64,000 bases of DNA from Crenothrix sp043729335 (GCF_043729335.1 NZ_JAYTLQ010000013.1:1-64000); one strand, 5' to 3'. Positions 42,639 to 51,475 are shown, counted from the stretch's first letter. The notes: a model not told the origin generated them from the letters alone. Made by a program: numbers and translations.

Positions 42639-43019
42639 TTATGATTCAATGGGATACAAATTAATCTCAGGGATAAACTTAAAGTCTTTGATATTCAGAG
42701 TATAAAGCTCAAGATCATGGTTAATAGCTGTTGCAGCTATTAACATATCGGGAATTGAAACTTTGTGGCTCAGTGAGTAACGACTCATCATTTTTATAAA
42801 ATGTGTCGAAATGGAATCATTAAGCTCATAACAATAACATGCAGATAGGTGATGTTTAATTTGGGCGAGTTCTTGTTTGTCTCTTGCGCCATAAAATAAC
42901 TCAGCTTTCGTGATAACACTGACGGCAATATTAGCTGAGCCAATACGCTGCAAAGTTTGTGTAACGCTTGGATTGGCTTTATAGAATTCAATGAGGATAT
43001 TGGTATCACAAAGAATCAT
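42639..43019 (-). CDS. vapC: VapC-type PIN-domain toxin
   Basis: A 126-residue PIN-domain ribonuclease toxin. Acidic active-site residues are visible in MILCDTNILIEF (Asp5), ITKAELFYG (Glu), and SIPDMLIAATA (Asp). VapC toxins cleave tRNA or rRNA and are neutralised by the co-transcribed antitoxin. ATG 43019 overlaps the antitoxin stop by four bases (ATGA), which fixes the start. Confidence 0.88.
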   Translation of the reverse strand: MILCDTNILIEFYKANPSVTQTLQRIGSANIAVSVITKAELFYGARDKQELAQIKHHLSACYCYELNDSISTHFIKMMSRYSLSHKVSIPDMLIAATAINHDLELYTLNIKDFKFIPEINLYPIES

Positions 43020-43264
43020 CTTTTGGTATCTCGCCATGCCTTAGTGCGTATTGTGTCCTGATTAATCTCTCTGTTTTCCCAAATGCCCGCGTAGCTAAAA
43101 AAATCAATAACAGGTGTGGCTTCGGTTGCTGATAGGTCTGTTGTGTCAAGACTGGCTTCGTCTAACAAAATAACTCTAATTTTTTTGCCATCCCAAGATT
43201 TTTGATCGTCGGGTAATTTAATAGCACCGTTATGGACGGTCGTTTGAAATTCGACTGCGTTCAT
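43016..43264 (-). CDS. vapB: VapB-type antitoxin
   Basis: An 82-residue partner of the PIN toxin. The N-terminal ~40 residues (VEFQTTVHNGAIKLPD, KKIRVILLDE) resemble the AbrB/DUF2281-like small DNA-binding antitoxins. The C-terminal part (FFSYAGIWENREINQDTIRTKAWRD) is the expected toxin-binding tail. It is upstream of vapC with a four-base overlap, as usual for vapBC. Confidence 0.82.
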   Translation of the reverse strand: MNAVEFQTTVHNGAIKLPDDQKSWDGKKIRVILLDEASLDTTDLSATEATPVIDFFSYAGIWENREINQDTIRTKAWRDTKR

Positions 43265-43359
43265 TTTCTGCCTCTGTTGGTTGTTGTTTGTACTGTTAAG
43301 TTTATTGCATACCCATAATTTTACGCTTCGGATCCTTCAGCGGCGCGCCCATGACTAGA

Positions 43360-43455
43360 GGCTTTTGTCGAAGGGTGGGCGGTGTGCCACTCATGGTTCG
43401 ACAATCTCACCACGAACGGCACACCTTCACCTTGCTCCGACTTAGGTAGGTAGCC
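43360..43455. repeat. Degraded MITE-like repeat, copy 2 (relic)
   Basis: Between vapB and rbgA, a stretch carries CTTTTGTCGAAGGG, then TCATGGTTCGACAA, TCACCACGAACGG and ends CTCCGACTTAGGTAGGTAGCC. This matches the interior and right end of the elements at 27514 and 49409. The GGCTACC left end is not found. An extra 8-base inverted repeat GGTGTGCC / GGCACACC lies inside. It is probably a decayed or recombined copy. Confidence 0.5.
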
Positions 43456-43501
43456 GAAATTATTAACGTCATCTGAATTGGGTCTGCAATCCTTTGCTTG
43501 T

Positions 43502-44446
43502 CTATTTTTCTAGCTTACTTTCAGTCGTCTTGTCGCCTATAAACTTTTGCTTACGCAGCAATTTTTTGGCGGCTTTTTGCTCACGGATAACCTCAACTTC
43601 AATGAGTTCCTGCTCCATCATATCCGGTGTTTCCAAACTGATTTTGCCTAATAAACCCGCGCGAAATTCGGTAAGAAAAATTTTAGCAACTCTATCCATT
43701 TCAATAGCACCGCCGGTACGAAGACAGCCGCGATGCGTGCCAATAGCGACCAGTAAGGCGTGCTCATTTTCGGGTAGCGTATCGAGTTGAAATCGTTCCA
43801 TAAGCGCATCAGGGTAGTGTTGTAACAGATATTCTGCCGCCACCATCACAACGTCCAAATGATCTATCGCGGTGTCTTTAATAGCACCGGTAATAGCGAG
43901 TCTATAACCGCTGTGCCGGTTTTCAATATTAGGCCACAGCATACCAGGCGTATCCCATAGCACGATATCTTCACCAATATTAATGCGTTGTTGGCCTTTG
44001 GTAATAGCAGGTTCATTGCCGGTTTTAGCAATAATTCGCTCGGCCAAAATATTAATCAGCGTCGATTTACCGACATTCGGAATCCCCATAATTAACACTT
44101 GTGTGCGTTTGTTAGCCGCCGAAACATTCGGGTACATCTTGTGGCATAAATCAATAAGCTGGCGTATTTTTTCCGGATGATCGGTAGTGACTGCCAAGGT
44201 TTTTACATCGTGTTCTTGCTCTAAATAGGCTTGCCATTGCGCGGTTACATCCGCGTCAGCCAGATCGCTTTTAGTGAAGACTTTAATGCAGGGTTTATTG
44301 CCGCGGAGTTCTGCTAACAAAGGATTTTGGCTGCTAAACGGAATGCGTGCATCAATAACTTCAATGATGACGTCAACGTTCGGCAACATATCTTTAATTT
44401 CTTTGCCGGCTTTGCACATGTGTCCGGGATACCACTGAATTTGCAT
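43502..44446 (-). CDS. rbgA: Ribosome biogenesis GTPase YlqF/RbgA-like
   Basis: A circularly permuted GTPase of 314 residues. G4 (FTKSDLAD) lies at ~57, before G1 (GIPNVGKST, ~121) and G3 (DTPGMLWP, ~165). The N-terminal IQWYPGHMCKAGKEIK is the YlqF signature. RbgA assembles the large ribosomal subunit in Bacillus; the gammaproteobacterial role is assumed similar. The C-terminal domain (from ~205) ends with a basic tail. It is a single gene. Confidence 0.9.
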   Translation of the reverse strand: MQIQWYPGHMCKAGKEIKDMLPNVDVIIEVIDARIPFSSQNPLLAELRGNKPCIKVFTKSDLADADVTAQWQAYLEQEHDVKTLAVTTDHPEKIRQLIDLCHKMYPNVSAANKRTQVLIMGIPNVGKSTLINILAERIIAKTGNEPAITKGQQRINIGEDIVLWDTPGMLWPNIENRHSGYRLAITGAIKDTAIDHLDVVMVAAEYLLQHYPDALMERFQLDTLPENEHALLVAIGTHRGCLRTGGAIEMDRVAKIFLTEFRAGLLGKISLETPDMMEQELIEVEVIREQKAAKKLLRKQKFIGDKTTESKLEK

Positions 44447-44715
44447 AATTTTTTGTTAAATTTTTGATGAGAAGAGCGAAGTCGGCTTTTGACAGCTGAA
44501 AGAATATATTTAATGATTAGTATGCTGCATCTTGCCACAGAACTGCCAGCCAAGAGTAATATTGTTGTTTTTAATATGCTAATTGAGTAGATTAAATTCC
44601 ATTTTTTGGATATAAAAGCTACTCTCATACCGCCGTACACATTAACATCTTAAGGGATAAGCCTGAAGAACAAGCTTAAATACCGAATTTTTTAGAGTAT
44701 TACGTTATATTGCTG

Positions 44716-45921
44716 ATGATGACAGAAACGAGCCAAACACTTAAAAGCGATTCTTTATCCCCGATGCCTATAGACATTAAACTCACGCCGGTTTTGCAGC
44801 GTATTGAATCAATCGATTTAATGCGTGGCTTGGTAATGGCGTTAATGGCGTTGGATCATACCCGTGATTTTTTCTCCAGTGTGCCGTTTTCTCCTACCGA
44901 TTTAAGCCAAACTACGGTGGCGCTGTTTTTTACCCGCTGGATCACTCACTTTTGTGCGCCTATTTTTATATTTTTGACAGGTCTCAGTGCGTATTTATAT
45001 ACCGTGCGCTACGCTCTGACAACAGGGCAACTGGCTAAATATTTACTCACGCGCGGTGCGTGGCTGATTGTTTTGGAACTGACGATAGTGCGTTTTGGTT
45101 GGGGGTTCAGTTGGAATTATCATGATCTATACGGTGCAGTGATCTGGGCATTGGGATGGTCAATGATTGTTTTGGCAGGCGTGGTTTTTTTGCCGCGCTG
45201 GGCTATAGGCTTGTTTGCCGTGGTTATCATTACAGGTCACAATCTGTTTGATACGATTCAACCTGCCGATTTGGGAACATGGGGGTGGTTATGGACAATT
45301 TTGCATGTGCCTGGGCGTATTGACTACCTGCCGGGCTATTCTTTATTTATCCTTTACCCGCTCATTCCTTGGTTAGGCGTGATGGCAGCAGGGTATTGGC
45401 TAGCTCCGGTATTTTTATGGACAGCAAAACCTCGAAAAACGCTATTGTTAATCTTGGGAGTCGTTTTAGTCACTGGTTTTTTAGTGCTGCGCCTGAACAA
45501 TATTTACGGCAATCCGTCCTGGTTTGTGCAAAAAAATACTTTGTTCACCTTGTTGGCTATTTTAAACTGCGAAAAATATCCGCCATCGCTATTGTATTTA
45601 CTGATGACTTTGGGACCTATGTTATTAGGTCTAGTAGTTTTTGAGTCCGCTAAGCGGTATCAATTTAGCAAGCCTTTCATTGTGTTCGGCAAAGTACCGT
45701 TATTTTTCTACCTGATTCATCTTATACTCATACACGGGGCTGCTGTTGGGGCACGCGAGGTGAGTTTTAAGATCAATATTCAGGTATCGGAGTACCAACA
45801 TAACCTGCTAACAGTCTACATAGCCTGGGTTTTGTTATTAATACCGCTGTATTTAATGTGCTGTCGCTATGCGCGATTTAAACAACAACATCCTGAAATT
45901 CGTTGGCTGGCTTATTTATAA
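44716..45921 (+). CDS. DUF1624 / heparan-alpha-glucosaminide N-acetyltransferase-like membrane protein
   Basis: A ~400-residue integral membrane protein with about ten helices. The conserved opening RIESIDLMRGLVMALMALDHTRDFF (split: IDLMRGLVMALMALDHTRD) contains the HGSNAT-like histidine. The ITHFCAPIFIFLTGLSAYLY segment is also typical of DUF1624. Relatives transfer acetyl groups across membranes to sugars, but the substrate here is unknown. Two adjacent ATGs (44716, 44719) are possible starts. It overlaps the convergent mtaB by 44 bases. Confidence 0.85.
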   Translation: MMTETSQTLKSDSLSPMPIDIKLTPVLQRIESIDLMRGLVMALMALDHTRDFFSSVPFSPTDLSQTTVALFFTRWITHFCAPIFIFLTGLSAYLYTVRYALTTGQLAKYLLTRGAWLIVLELTIVRFGWGFSWNYHDLYGAVIWALGWSMIVLAGVVFLPRWAIGLFAVVIITGHNLFDTIQPADLGTWGWLWTILHVPGRIDYLPGYSLFILYPLIPWLGVMAAGYWLAPVFLWTAKPRKTLLLILGVVLVTGFLVLRLNNIYGNPSWFVQKNTLFTLLAILNCEKYPPSLLYLLMTLGPMLLGLVVFESAKRYQFSKPFIVFGKVPLFFYLIHLILIHGAAVGAREVSFKINIQVSEYQHNLLTVYIAWVLLLIPLYLMCCRYARFKQQHPEIRWLAYL

Positions 45922-47224
45922 GCCTAAATTCAGTAGATGTGGCCATTTCCCCGAAAATATAATCCTCGTTAACCTGAGTTAGTCTGGTGTTGACTAACTG
46001 ATTTTCCAGGGACTCATGGTTGTTGATGATAACCGCAGCGCGAAGATAATTGGGCGTATAACCAAACACGCGTTTGTTACTGTCGTCACAACCTTCGCTG
46101 TAAGCTTCCCATAACACCGGAAATTCTTGGCCAATATTGTCCTGGTAAAACTCAAGTTTCATCGCATTGGCTATTTTGTGTAGCTGCTGGCTGCGTTGTT
46201 TTTTAATATCACTGCCAATGTGATCAGGCAAACTGGCAGCTTTAGTACCTTTGCGGCTGGAATAGGTAAAGATATGAATATGGCCAAAGCCGATTTTTTG
46301 GATGAAATTTAAACTTTGTTGCCACTCGTCTTCGGTTTCGCCAGGAAAGCCGACGATAATATCGGTAGTAATATTAAAGTGCGCAACGTGTTGGCGTAAT
46401 TGCTGAACAATAGCGGCAAATTCTTCGGTTTTGCAGCGCCGCGCCATTCTGCGTAATACAGAATCAGCGCCACTTTGTAACGGTAAATGCAAGTGTGGCA
46501 TCAGCCGTGGATTGTTGAATAATTCAAAGAACTCGCCGGAAAATTCCCACGGTTCCAGCGAACCCAGGCGTAATCTTGGAATCGCAGTGCGTTGTAAAAT
46601 GGCTTTGATTAAATCGCACAGTGTGTAACCCAGATCGCTACCATAACCGCCCAAATGTACGCCGGTAAGGATAATTTCATTAATGCCTTGTGCGTGTAAG
46701 GCGTTGATGTCGTCGATGACACTATCAATAGGACGGCTGGCTTCTTCGCCACGGGCAATGGTAACGATGCAAAACGTACAGCGGTAACGACAGCCATCTT
46801 GTACTTTAACAAATGCGCGCTGCCTTCCACGGGTAAATAACGATGATTCCCCCGGATCTGAAGACATTTCCGGCATAGTTTCCATGTTGAGTTCAGTCAG
46901 GGCTCTTTCGACTAATTGGTCTTTATCGGCATTGCGAACCACCATATCAACACCCATTATGGATGCGGCTTCTTCTTCATCTAAAGTAGCATAGCAACCG
47001 CTGACCACTAATTTTGCCTTGGGATTGTCACGGTGTACGCGGCGTATCAGGTTGCGTGATTTTCTCGCGGCATCGTGGGTTACGGCACAGGAATTAATGA
47101 CAATCAGATCGGCCGCTTGTGCTTGTTGGGTGATGTGATGGCCGGACTTTTGAAAGCTCTGTGCCCAGGTTTCAAGTTCGGCTTCATTCAGGCGACAGCC
47201 GAGGGTTTTAATGTGTACTAACAT
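45878..47224 (-). CDS. mtaB: tRNA threonylcarbamoyladenosine(37) methylthiotransferase MtaB
   Basis: MtaB adds a methylthio group to t6A37 in ANN-decoding tRNAs. The 448-residue radical-SAM protein has the UPF0004 domain (TLGCRLNEAELE with Cys; INSCAVT; SGCYA), the radical-SAM CRYRCTFC motif with GCRYRCTFCIV (~145-160), and a C-terminal TRAM-like domain. The pattern lacks the extra TRAM features of MiaB and fits MtaB (YqeV). ATG 47224 gives the normal start; 29 residues of upstream in-frame sequence are unsupported. Confidence 0.9.
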   Translation of the reverse strand: MLVHIKTLGCRLNEAELETWAQSFQKSGHHITQQAQAADLIVINSCAVTHDAARKSRNLIRRVHRDNPKAKLVVSGCYATLDEEEAASIMGVDMVVRNADKDQLVERALTELNMETMPEMSSDPGESSLFTRGRQRAFVKVQDGCRYRCTFCIVTIARGEEASRPIDSVIDDINALHAQGINEIILTGVHLGGYGSDLGYTLCDLIKAILQRTAIPRLRLGSLEPWEFSGEFFELFNNPRLMPHLHLPLQSGADSVLRRMARRCKTEEFAAIVQQLRQHVAHFNITTDIIVGFPGETEDEWQQSLNFIQKIGFGHIHIFTYSSRKGTKAASLPDHIGSDIKKQRSQQLHKIANAMKLEFYQDNIGQEFPVLWEAYSEGCDDSNKRVFGYTPNYLRAAVIINNHESLENQLVNTRLTQVNEDYIFGEMATSTEFRLINKPANEFQDVVV

Positions 47225-47480
47225 GACATCTTCAAAAATCCGTGTGCAAAAAATAGTAATTGTAACACTGGCAGAAGAAGTTTTAGTTTTGACAGTATAT
47301 CGATTCGGCAAAATAGGCTTAGGGGAGGGTGTTTATTAAAACGGTTGACTTAAAGTTTGACTGCCATTCTCTCTAGGTATTTTTACTTATTGTGCAAGGA
47401 GTTAAAGCAATAGACAATGGCTATAGGCCATATAAATTTATGGCCGCACACCTCTAACTTAACTAAAAAGGATGACTATT

Positions 47481-47687
47481 ATGTTAGAAAAAGTTTGGTA
47501 TGAGCTTTCGCCGGTTATTTATATCGTGGTGTCATGCGTTGTTATGTTTAACGGCAACTTGTTCGCGATTTTCTTTGCGGCTTTATTGCTGAGTGTCTCT
47601 TTGCTGATTGGGGTGATGCGGATTCAGTCGCGTTCAACACCCAGAGTGACTAAGGCGCGGCAATCAAAGCGACCGTACGACGGATAG
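47481..47687 (+). CDS. Small hypothetical membrane protein
   Basis: A 68-residue protein with two membrane helices (SPVIYIVVSCVVMFNG and LFAIFFAALLLSVSLLIGVM) and a basic tail (RIQSRSTPRVTKARQSKRP). AAGGA lies nine bases before ATG 47481, which favours that start over ATG 47472. No family recognised. A hairpin closes it eight bases after the stop. Confidence 0.6.
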   Translation: MLEKVWYELSPVIYIVVSCVVMFNGNLFAIFFAALLLSVSLLIGVMRIQSRSTPRVTKARQSKRPYDG

Positions 47688-47694
47688 TTGTTAA

Positions 47695-47727
47695 GTGAAG
47701 ATAACGAAATTTACTCGTTATCTTCAC
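47695..47727. terminator. Perfect 13-bp hairpin between convergent small genes
   Basis: Arms GTGAAGATAACGA and TCGTTATCTTCAC flank a seven-base loop, between the convergent small membrane protein and Cys-rich protein genes. It lacks a clear T-run, but its position suggests bidirectional termination. Confidence 0.6.
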
Positions 47728-47755
47728 ACTCTAACGAAAAATTAAAACTTGATCG

Positions 47756-48253
47756 CTATTTGGCGGGGCTAACAGGCGTTGTTACTATTGCTTTCGCTTG
47801 CGGCGTAATAAACACAGAATATGGTGGTGCAATAAACACTGTGTTCTTTTTTGCATCATCACAATAATCCGGAGGGCAGGGTACACAGCCAAGGCAAGGA
47901 TAACCATGTGGTGGGTATCTTCTAAGGCCTTGCGGTTTATTGTCTCCAATCTCTTTTGTATTTCTTATAATATCTTGATTAACCTTTTGGGAAACGCCAC
48001 GAGTTACGCCTTTTGGCAGATTGCCATTTGGATTTACGACCACTATTCCAGCAGGACACAATGCAGGTCCCACTACGTCTAGCCCTGCGGAACTACCGCT
48101 GTAGCTCCATGATGTGCCATTTGCACAGGTTATGGCCCAATTTCCACCACCGAGAGATGTTGCAGACCACGCGAATACAGAACTCGTGGTAAACATTAGC
48201 ACTAATAGAAGCCACACTTTAAAATTTAGAATTTTTAACCGACTTGTTTTCAT
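47756..48253 (-). CDS. Hypothetical exported Cys-rich protein
   Basis: A 165-residue protein with a signal peptide (VWLLLVLMFTTSSVFA). The mature part opens with WSATSLGGGNWAITCANGTSW and has a dense cysteine-proline region CLGCVPCPPDYC (~121-132), likely disulfide-bonded or metal-binding. A low-complexity Pro/Thr/Ala end follows. No family recognised. It is probably monocistronic. Confidence 0.6.
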   Translation of the reverse strand: MKTSRLKILNFKVWLLLVLMFTTSSVFAWSATSLGGGNWAITCANGTSWSYSGSSAGLDVVGPALCPAGIVVVNPNGNLPKGVTRGVSQKVNQDIIRNTKEIGDNKPQGLRRYPPHGYPCLGCVPCPPDYCDDAKKNTVFIAPPYSVFITPQAKAIVTTPVSPAK

Positions 48254-48442
48254 AGTTATTTCTCATTGTGCGATAGCAATAAAAAACGGGATGCCATCAA
48301 ATCCCTTTAATAAATCATTGCATAAAAACCATTTTATAACACGGCGAATTTAACCATCAATCGTAAATTCCAGTATAAAACAATTTTATAGGGGGATAAT
48401 ACAAAGGCAAAATCCAACCAATGATTTGCGGCGTAACCAGTT

Positions 48443-49288
48443 TTATCCCGTATAGCTTGCGTATTTAACTGCATTTTTACTGCCGCGTTTCACGGAATAC
48501 ATTAACTCATCCACCATGGTCATTAACTCATTAGTTTTTGATGGCGAGGTATTGCAAGTCACCACCCCAATACTGAACGTTACCGGCCAATTGTTGCGTT
48601 TCATTTCTTGCAGAAGACCACATTGAAATTTTGCCAGAACAATACATGCGGAACCTTGGCTGGTTTTAGTCAATAACAATCCAAATTTATCACCGTCAAG
48701 TCGCGCAATCACGTCTATTTTTCGTAAATGTTTTTGCGCATACCTCACTATAGCGCATAAAACCTGGTCACCAATCGGATAACCCAATTTCTCATTCACT
48801 GCCTTAAAATTGTCGATATCAATATAGATTAAAGTGAAAGGATGTTTGTGCCTTTGAAAACGATCAATTTCTACCTGTACCAAATCATAAAAACGACCGG
48901 AATTGACGGCTCCCGTTAAGTGGTCTATAAGCGTTAATAGTTTTTCGCGAGCCAGCGCCCGTTTTAAAGCGGATAAAAGCAATACAGTTACCATAAAAAA
49001 ACTAAGGCAGATAAGGGTATTCCAGATATATATAAAGTAATGTGAATATGAGCTTCCAGCCGCTACATCAGCGACAAACCATACCCATGCGCACATAATG
49101 GCCAGCACAATTGCAGTTCGTCGGTTGGCAAACCAAGTAACGAGAGAAATAGGAAATAAATAGAATAGCGAAAATGCAAGTTCATGCCCGCTAAGAAAGT
49201 CAAGGATGCCTATTTCAGCAGCGAGTATAAGTCCTACTATTATCCAAAAGGGTTTACTTCGCTTCTCAAGACTGGCTGGAAATTTCAT
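48443..49288 (-). CDS. Membrane GGDEF-domain protein with degenerate active site
   Basis: A 281-residue protein. Residues ~14-108 hold four membrane helices, a MASE-like sensor region. A GGDEF domain covers ~115-280, with DHLTGAVNSGRF (122-133), IDIDNFKAVNEKLGYPIGDQVL (seen as DIDNFKAVN and GYPIGDQVL) and ARLDGDKFG. The signature GGDEF is DGDKF at 198-202: the catalytic Glu is Lys and the first Gly is Asp. Diguanylate cyclase activity is therefore doubtful, and the domain may bind GTP or c-di-GMP as a sensor. No EAL domain is present. Confidence 0.85.
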   Translation of the reverse strand: MKFPASLEKRSKPFWIIVGLILAAEIGILDFLSGHELAFSLFYLFPISLVTWFANRRTAIVLAIMCAWVWFVADVAAGSSYSHYFIYIWNTLICLSFFMVTVLLLSALKRALAREKLLTLIDHLTGAVNSGRFYDLVQVEIDRFQRHKHPFTLIYIDIDNFKAVNEKLGYPIGDQVLCAIVRYAQKHLRKIDVIARLDGDKFGLLLTKTSQGSACIVLAKFQCGLLQEMKRNNWPVTFSIGVVTCNTSPSKTNELMTMVDELMYSVKRGSKNAVKYASYTG

Positions 49289-49408
49289 AGGCTTTTACGT
49301 AGTGGCTTACAATCAAATTTGAAAAATACAAAGATTAACTAGGCGGTATAAAGACAATCATTAAATAAAATCCCTTTTTAGTACGAGGGAAAAATGCTTA
49401 GCTTAAAA

Positions 49409-49548
49409 GGCTACCCATTTAAGACGGGACATCCGTTCACCCTTGTCGAAGGGTTTGTTGTTCATGGTTCGACAAGGCTCTCATGAGCTTGTCGAATGGC
49501 TCACCACAAACGGCTTTTTAAACTGTTCCGTCTTAAAAGTGGGTAGCC
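49409..49548. mobile_element. MITE-like repeat, copy 3 (with near 8-bp flanking direct repeat)
   Basis: A 140-bp non-coding element opens GGCTACCCATTTAAGACGGG and ends in the inverse CCGTCTTAAAAGTGGGTAGCC. Flanks are GCTTAAAA (49401-49408) and GATTAAAA (49549-49556), 7 of 8 matching, again like an 8-bp target duplication. The interior shares CCCTTGTCGAAGGG and TTCATGGTTCGACAAG with copy 1 and has an extra CTCATGAGCTTGTCGAA unit. It codes for nothing. Confidence 0.7.
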
Positions 49549-49556
49549 GATTAAAA

Positions 49557-50058
49557 CAACTGGATCAATGTAGCATATTGTCATTGCTAATTTAATTGTA
49601 ATTTGTTGTCAGGTGGAAGCGACTGAAATTTATATTTGCCATTAACTTGTAAAAAATATTTTAGTACAAATTATTAAAATTTAATGGATTAAACAGCGCT
49701 GCGCAAAAAATAAAGCGCCAAACGTCAGATTATTACTGAGTGACAAAGTGATTTAGATGGAGCTGGCAAGAATTGAAGATGATCAAAAAAATCAGAGGTA
49801 AGTGGAGCGTTTTGCCAGACATTTATCTGAGCATTTAAGATGATCAGGTTAAAATTTGCAGATCATGAAAGTTCGTATGAAGCCCAAAACAAGCCGTGTA
49901 ACAAATAGTTTCTAAGGGGATTTTATGCTTTTAATATAGGGGAGCTAAAAAGAATAAAGGCCGTAGGGCTGGTACGGCCTTTAAATGTGATGAAAAAGTC
50001 AACCTAAGGAGTCCGCCAAAGAAACTTTCTATCACGGTTTAATTATGGCACAAATTAA
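49557..50058. other. Intergenic region upstream of GGDEF gene / downstream of purB
   Basis: About 500 bases with no intact gene. 49757-49833 reads on the plus strand as interrupted codons (MELARIEDDQKNQR, stop, VERFARHLSEHLR), which looks like a small decayed coding remnant. A hairpin at 49956-49982 follows. The rest is AT-rich and featureless. Confidence 0.35.
49956..49982. terminator. Hairpin AAAGGCCGTA / TACGGCCTTT
   Basis: A perfect 10-base stem with a 7-base loop GGGCTGG, followed by AAATG on the plus strand and TTATTC on the minus strand. It looks like an intrinsic terminator, but the gene it served is no longer recognisable; this supports a decayed gene just before it. Confidence 0.5.
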
Positions 50059-50089
50059 AATTTTGTGTTGTGAACTACGTCACAAAATT
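50059..50089 (-). terminator. Terminator of purB
   Basis: Arms AATTTTGTG and CACAAAATT (9 bases) overlap the purB stop codon; on the minus strand the stem is followed by a TTTAATTTG run. This fits Rho-independent termination of purB. Confidence 0.5.
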
Positions 50090-51452
50090 AAATGTTTCTT
50101 GCCAGTTTTTCCGCATAGCCGGTGTAAGTTCTTGGTGTTAACTGCAACAAAGTCGTTTTGGCCTCGGTCGGAATTTCCAGTGTTTCAATAAAAGCTAGCA
50201 TAGCTTCTTGAGTAATCCGTTGTCCGCGTGTAAGGTTTTTCAGCTTTTCATAAGGTTTTTCTATGCCATAACGCCGCATCACGGTTTGTATGGGTTCGGC
50301 AAGCACTTCCCAATTGTTATCTAAATCGGCTTCAAGTGCATCGACATTAAGTTGTAACTTGGAAATACCTTTTAAACTGGCCTGTATGGCAATGCTGGTA
50401 TGGGCAATACCTACACCGATATTGCGCAATACAGTGGAATCGGTCAAGTCGCGCTGCCAACGTGACATCGGCAATTTTTCCGCCAAAAACGTAAACAAAG
50501 CATTGGCTATGCCTAAATTACCTTCGGAGTTTTCAAAGTCTATCGGATTGACTTTGTGCGGCATAGTGGATGAACCAATTTCACCGGCGATGGTTCTTTG
50601 TTTGAAATACCCCAGGCTGATATAACCCCAGATATCGCGATCAAAATCCAGCAATATAGTGTTAAAACGCGATAAGGCATGGAAAAATTCTGCAATATAA
50701 TCGTGTGGTTCAATTTGAATGGTGTAAGGATTAAATTGCAATCCTAAAGACTCGACAAAGTTTTTGGCAAATTCAGCCCAGTCGACATCAGGGTAAGCCA
50801 CGGTGTGCGCGTTATAATTACCCACTGCACCATTGATTTTACCGAGCAACTCAACCGCTTGCAGTTGTGCGTGCTGGCGTTGCATTCTGGCAGCAACGTT
50901 GGCAAATTCTTTACCTACGGTAGTGGGCGTTGCAGATTGGCCATGGGTGCGCGATAACATGGGTTGATCGGCGGTATCGGTGGCTATTTTTTTAATGGCA
51001 TTGATGCAATCGCTGATTTGGTTTGAGATAACGTCACGGCCTTCTTTTAACATTAAGGCGTAAGACAAGTTATTAATATCTTCTGAGGTACAGGCAAAAT
51101 GGATAAATTCACTGATCTGTTCCAATTCTGAGTTGCCAGTGATCTTTTCTTTTAAGAAATATTCAACCGCTTTAACGTCATGATTGGTGGTTTTTTCAAT
51201 GTCTTTGACGCGCTGGGCATCGGCTTCAGAAAACTCTGCGACGATGTTGTTAAGTAACTGGTTTGCCGTACCAGAAAATGGCTTAACTTCGACAATTAAC
51301 AGATTTTTTGCTAAAGCTTGTAACCAGCGAATTTCAACAATAACCCGAAAACGAATCAGTCCATATTCACTGAAAATAGGTTGTAAAGCGGCTACTTTGT
51401 CGGCGTAGCGGCCATCAATAGGAGAGATGGCGGTTAAAGCAAAATGGGTCAT
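50088..51452 (-). CDS. purB: Adenylosuccinate lyase
   Basis: PurB catalyses two purine steps: SAICAR to AICAR, and adenylosuccinate to AMP, releasing fumarate. The 454-residue protein has SPIDGRYADK at the start, the TSEDINNLSYALML segment, RTHGQSATPTTVGKE, and the catalytic flexible loop GSSTMPHKVNPIDFEN (~300). It follows mnmA by 23 bases on the same strand; the hflD gene often found between them is absent. Confidence 0.96.
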   Translation of the reverse strand: MTHFALTAISPIDGRYADKVAALQPIFSEYGLIRFRVIVEIRWLQALAKNLLIVEVKPFSGTANQLLNNIVAEFSEADAQRVKDIEKTTNHDVKAVEYFLKEKITGNSELEQISEFIHFACTSEDINNLSYALMLKEGRDVISNQISDCINAIKKIATDTADQPMLSRTHGQSATPTTVGKEFANVAARMQRQHAQLQAVELLGKINGAVGNYNAHTVAYPDVDWAEFAKNFVESLGLQFNPYTIQIEPHDYIAEFFHALSRFNTILLDFDRDIWGYISLGYFKQRTIAGEIGSSTMPHKVNPIDFENSEGNLGIANALFTFLAEKLPMSRWQRDLTDSTVLRNIGVGIAHTSIAIQASLKGISKLQLNVDALEADLDNNWEVLAEPIQTVMRRYGIEKPYEKLKNLTRGQRITQEAMLAFIETLEIPTEAKTTLLQLTPRTYTGYAEKLARNI

Positions 51453-51475
51453 GTGTGTGTCCAGAAATTACTAAA

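Noticed and set aside
44314..44640. 108-codon minus-strand frame overlapping the rbgA start
   Set aside because: Overlaps the conserved N-terminus of rbgA and has no start signal; the spacer 44447-44715 appears non-coding.
43321..49560. The three TTCGACAA-containing repeats as a CRISPR array
   Set aside because: The copies are kilobases apart, palindromic and of differing length, with no spacers.
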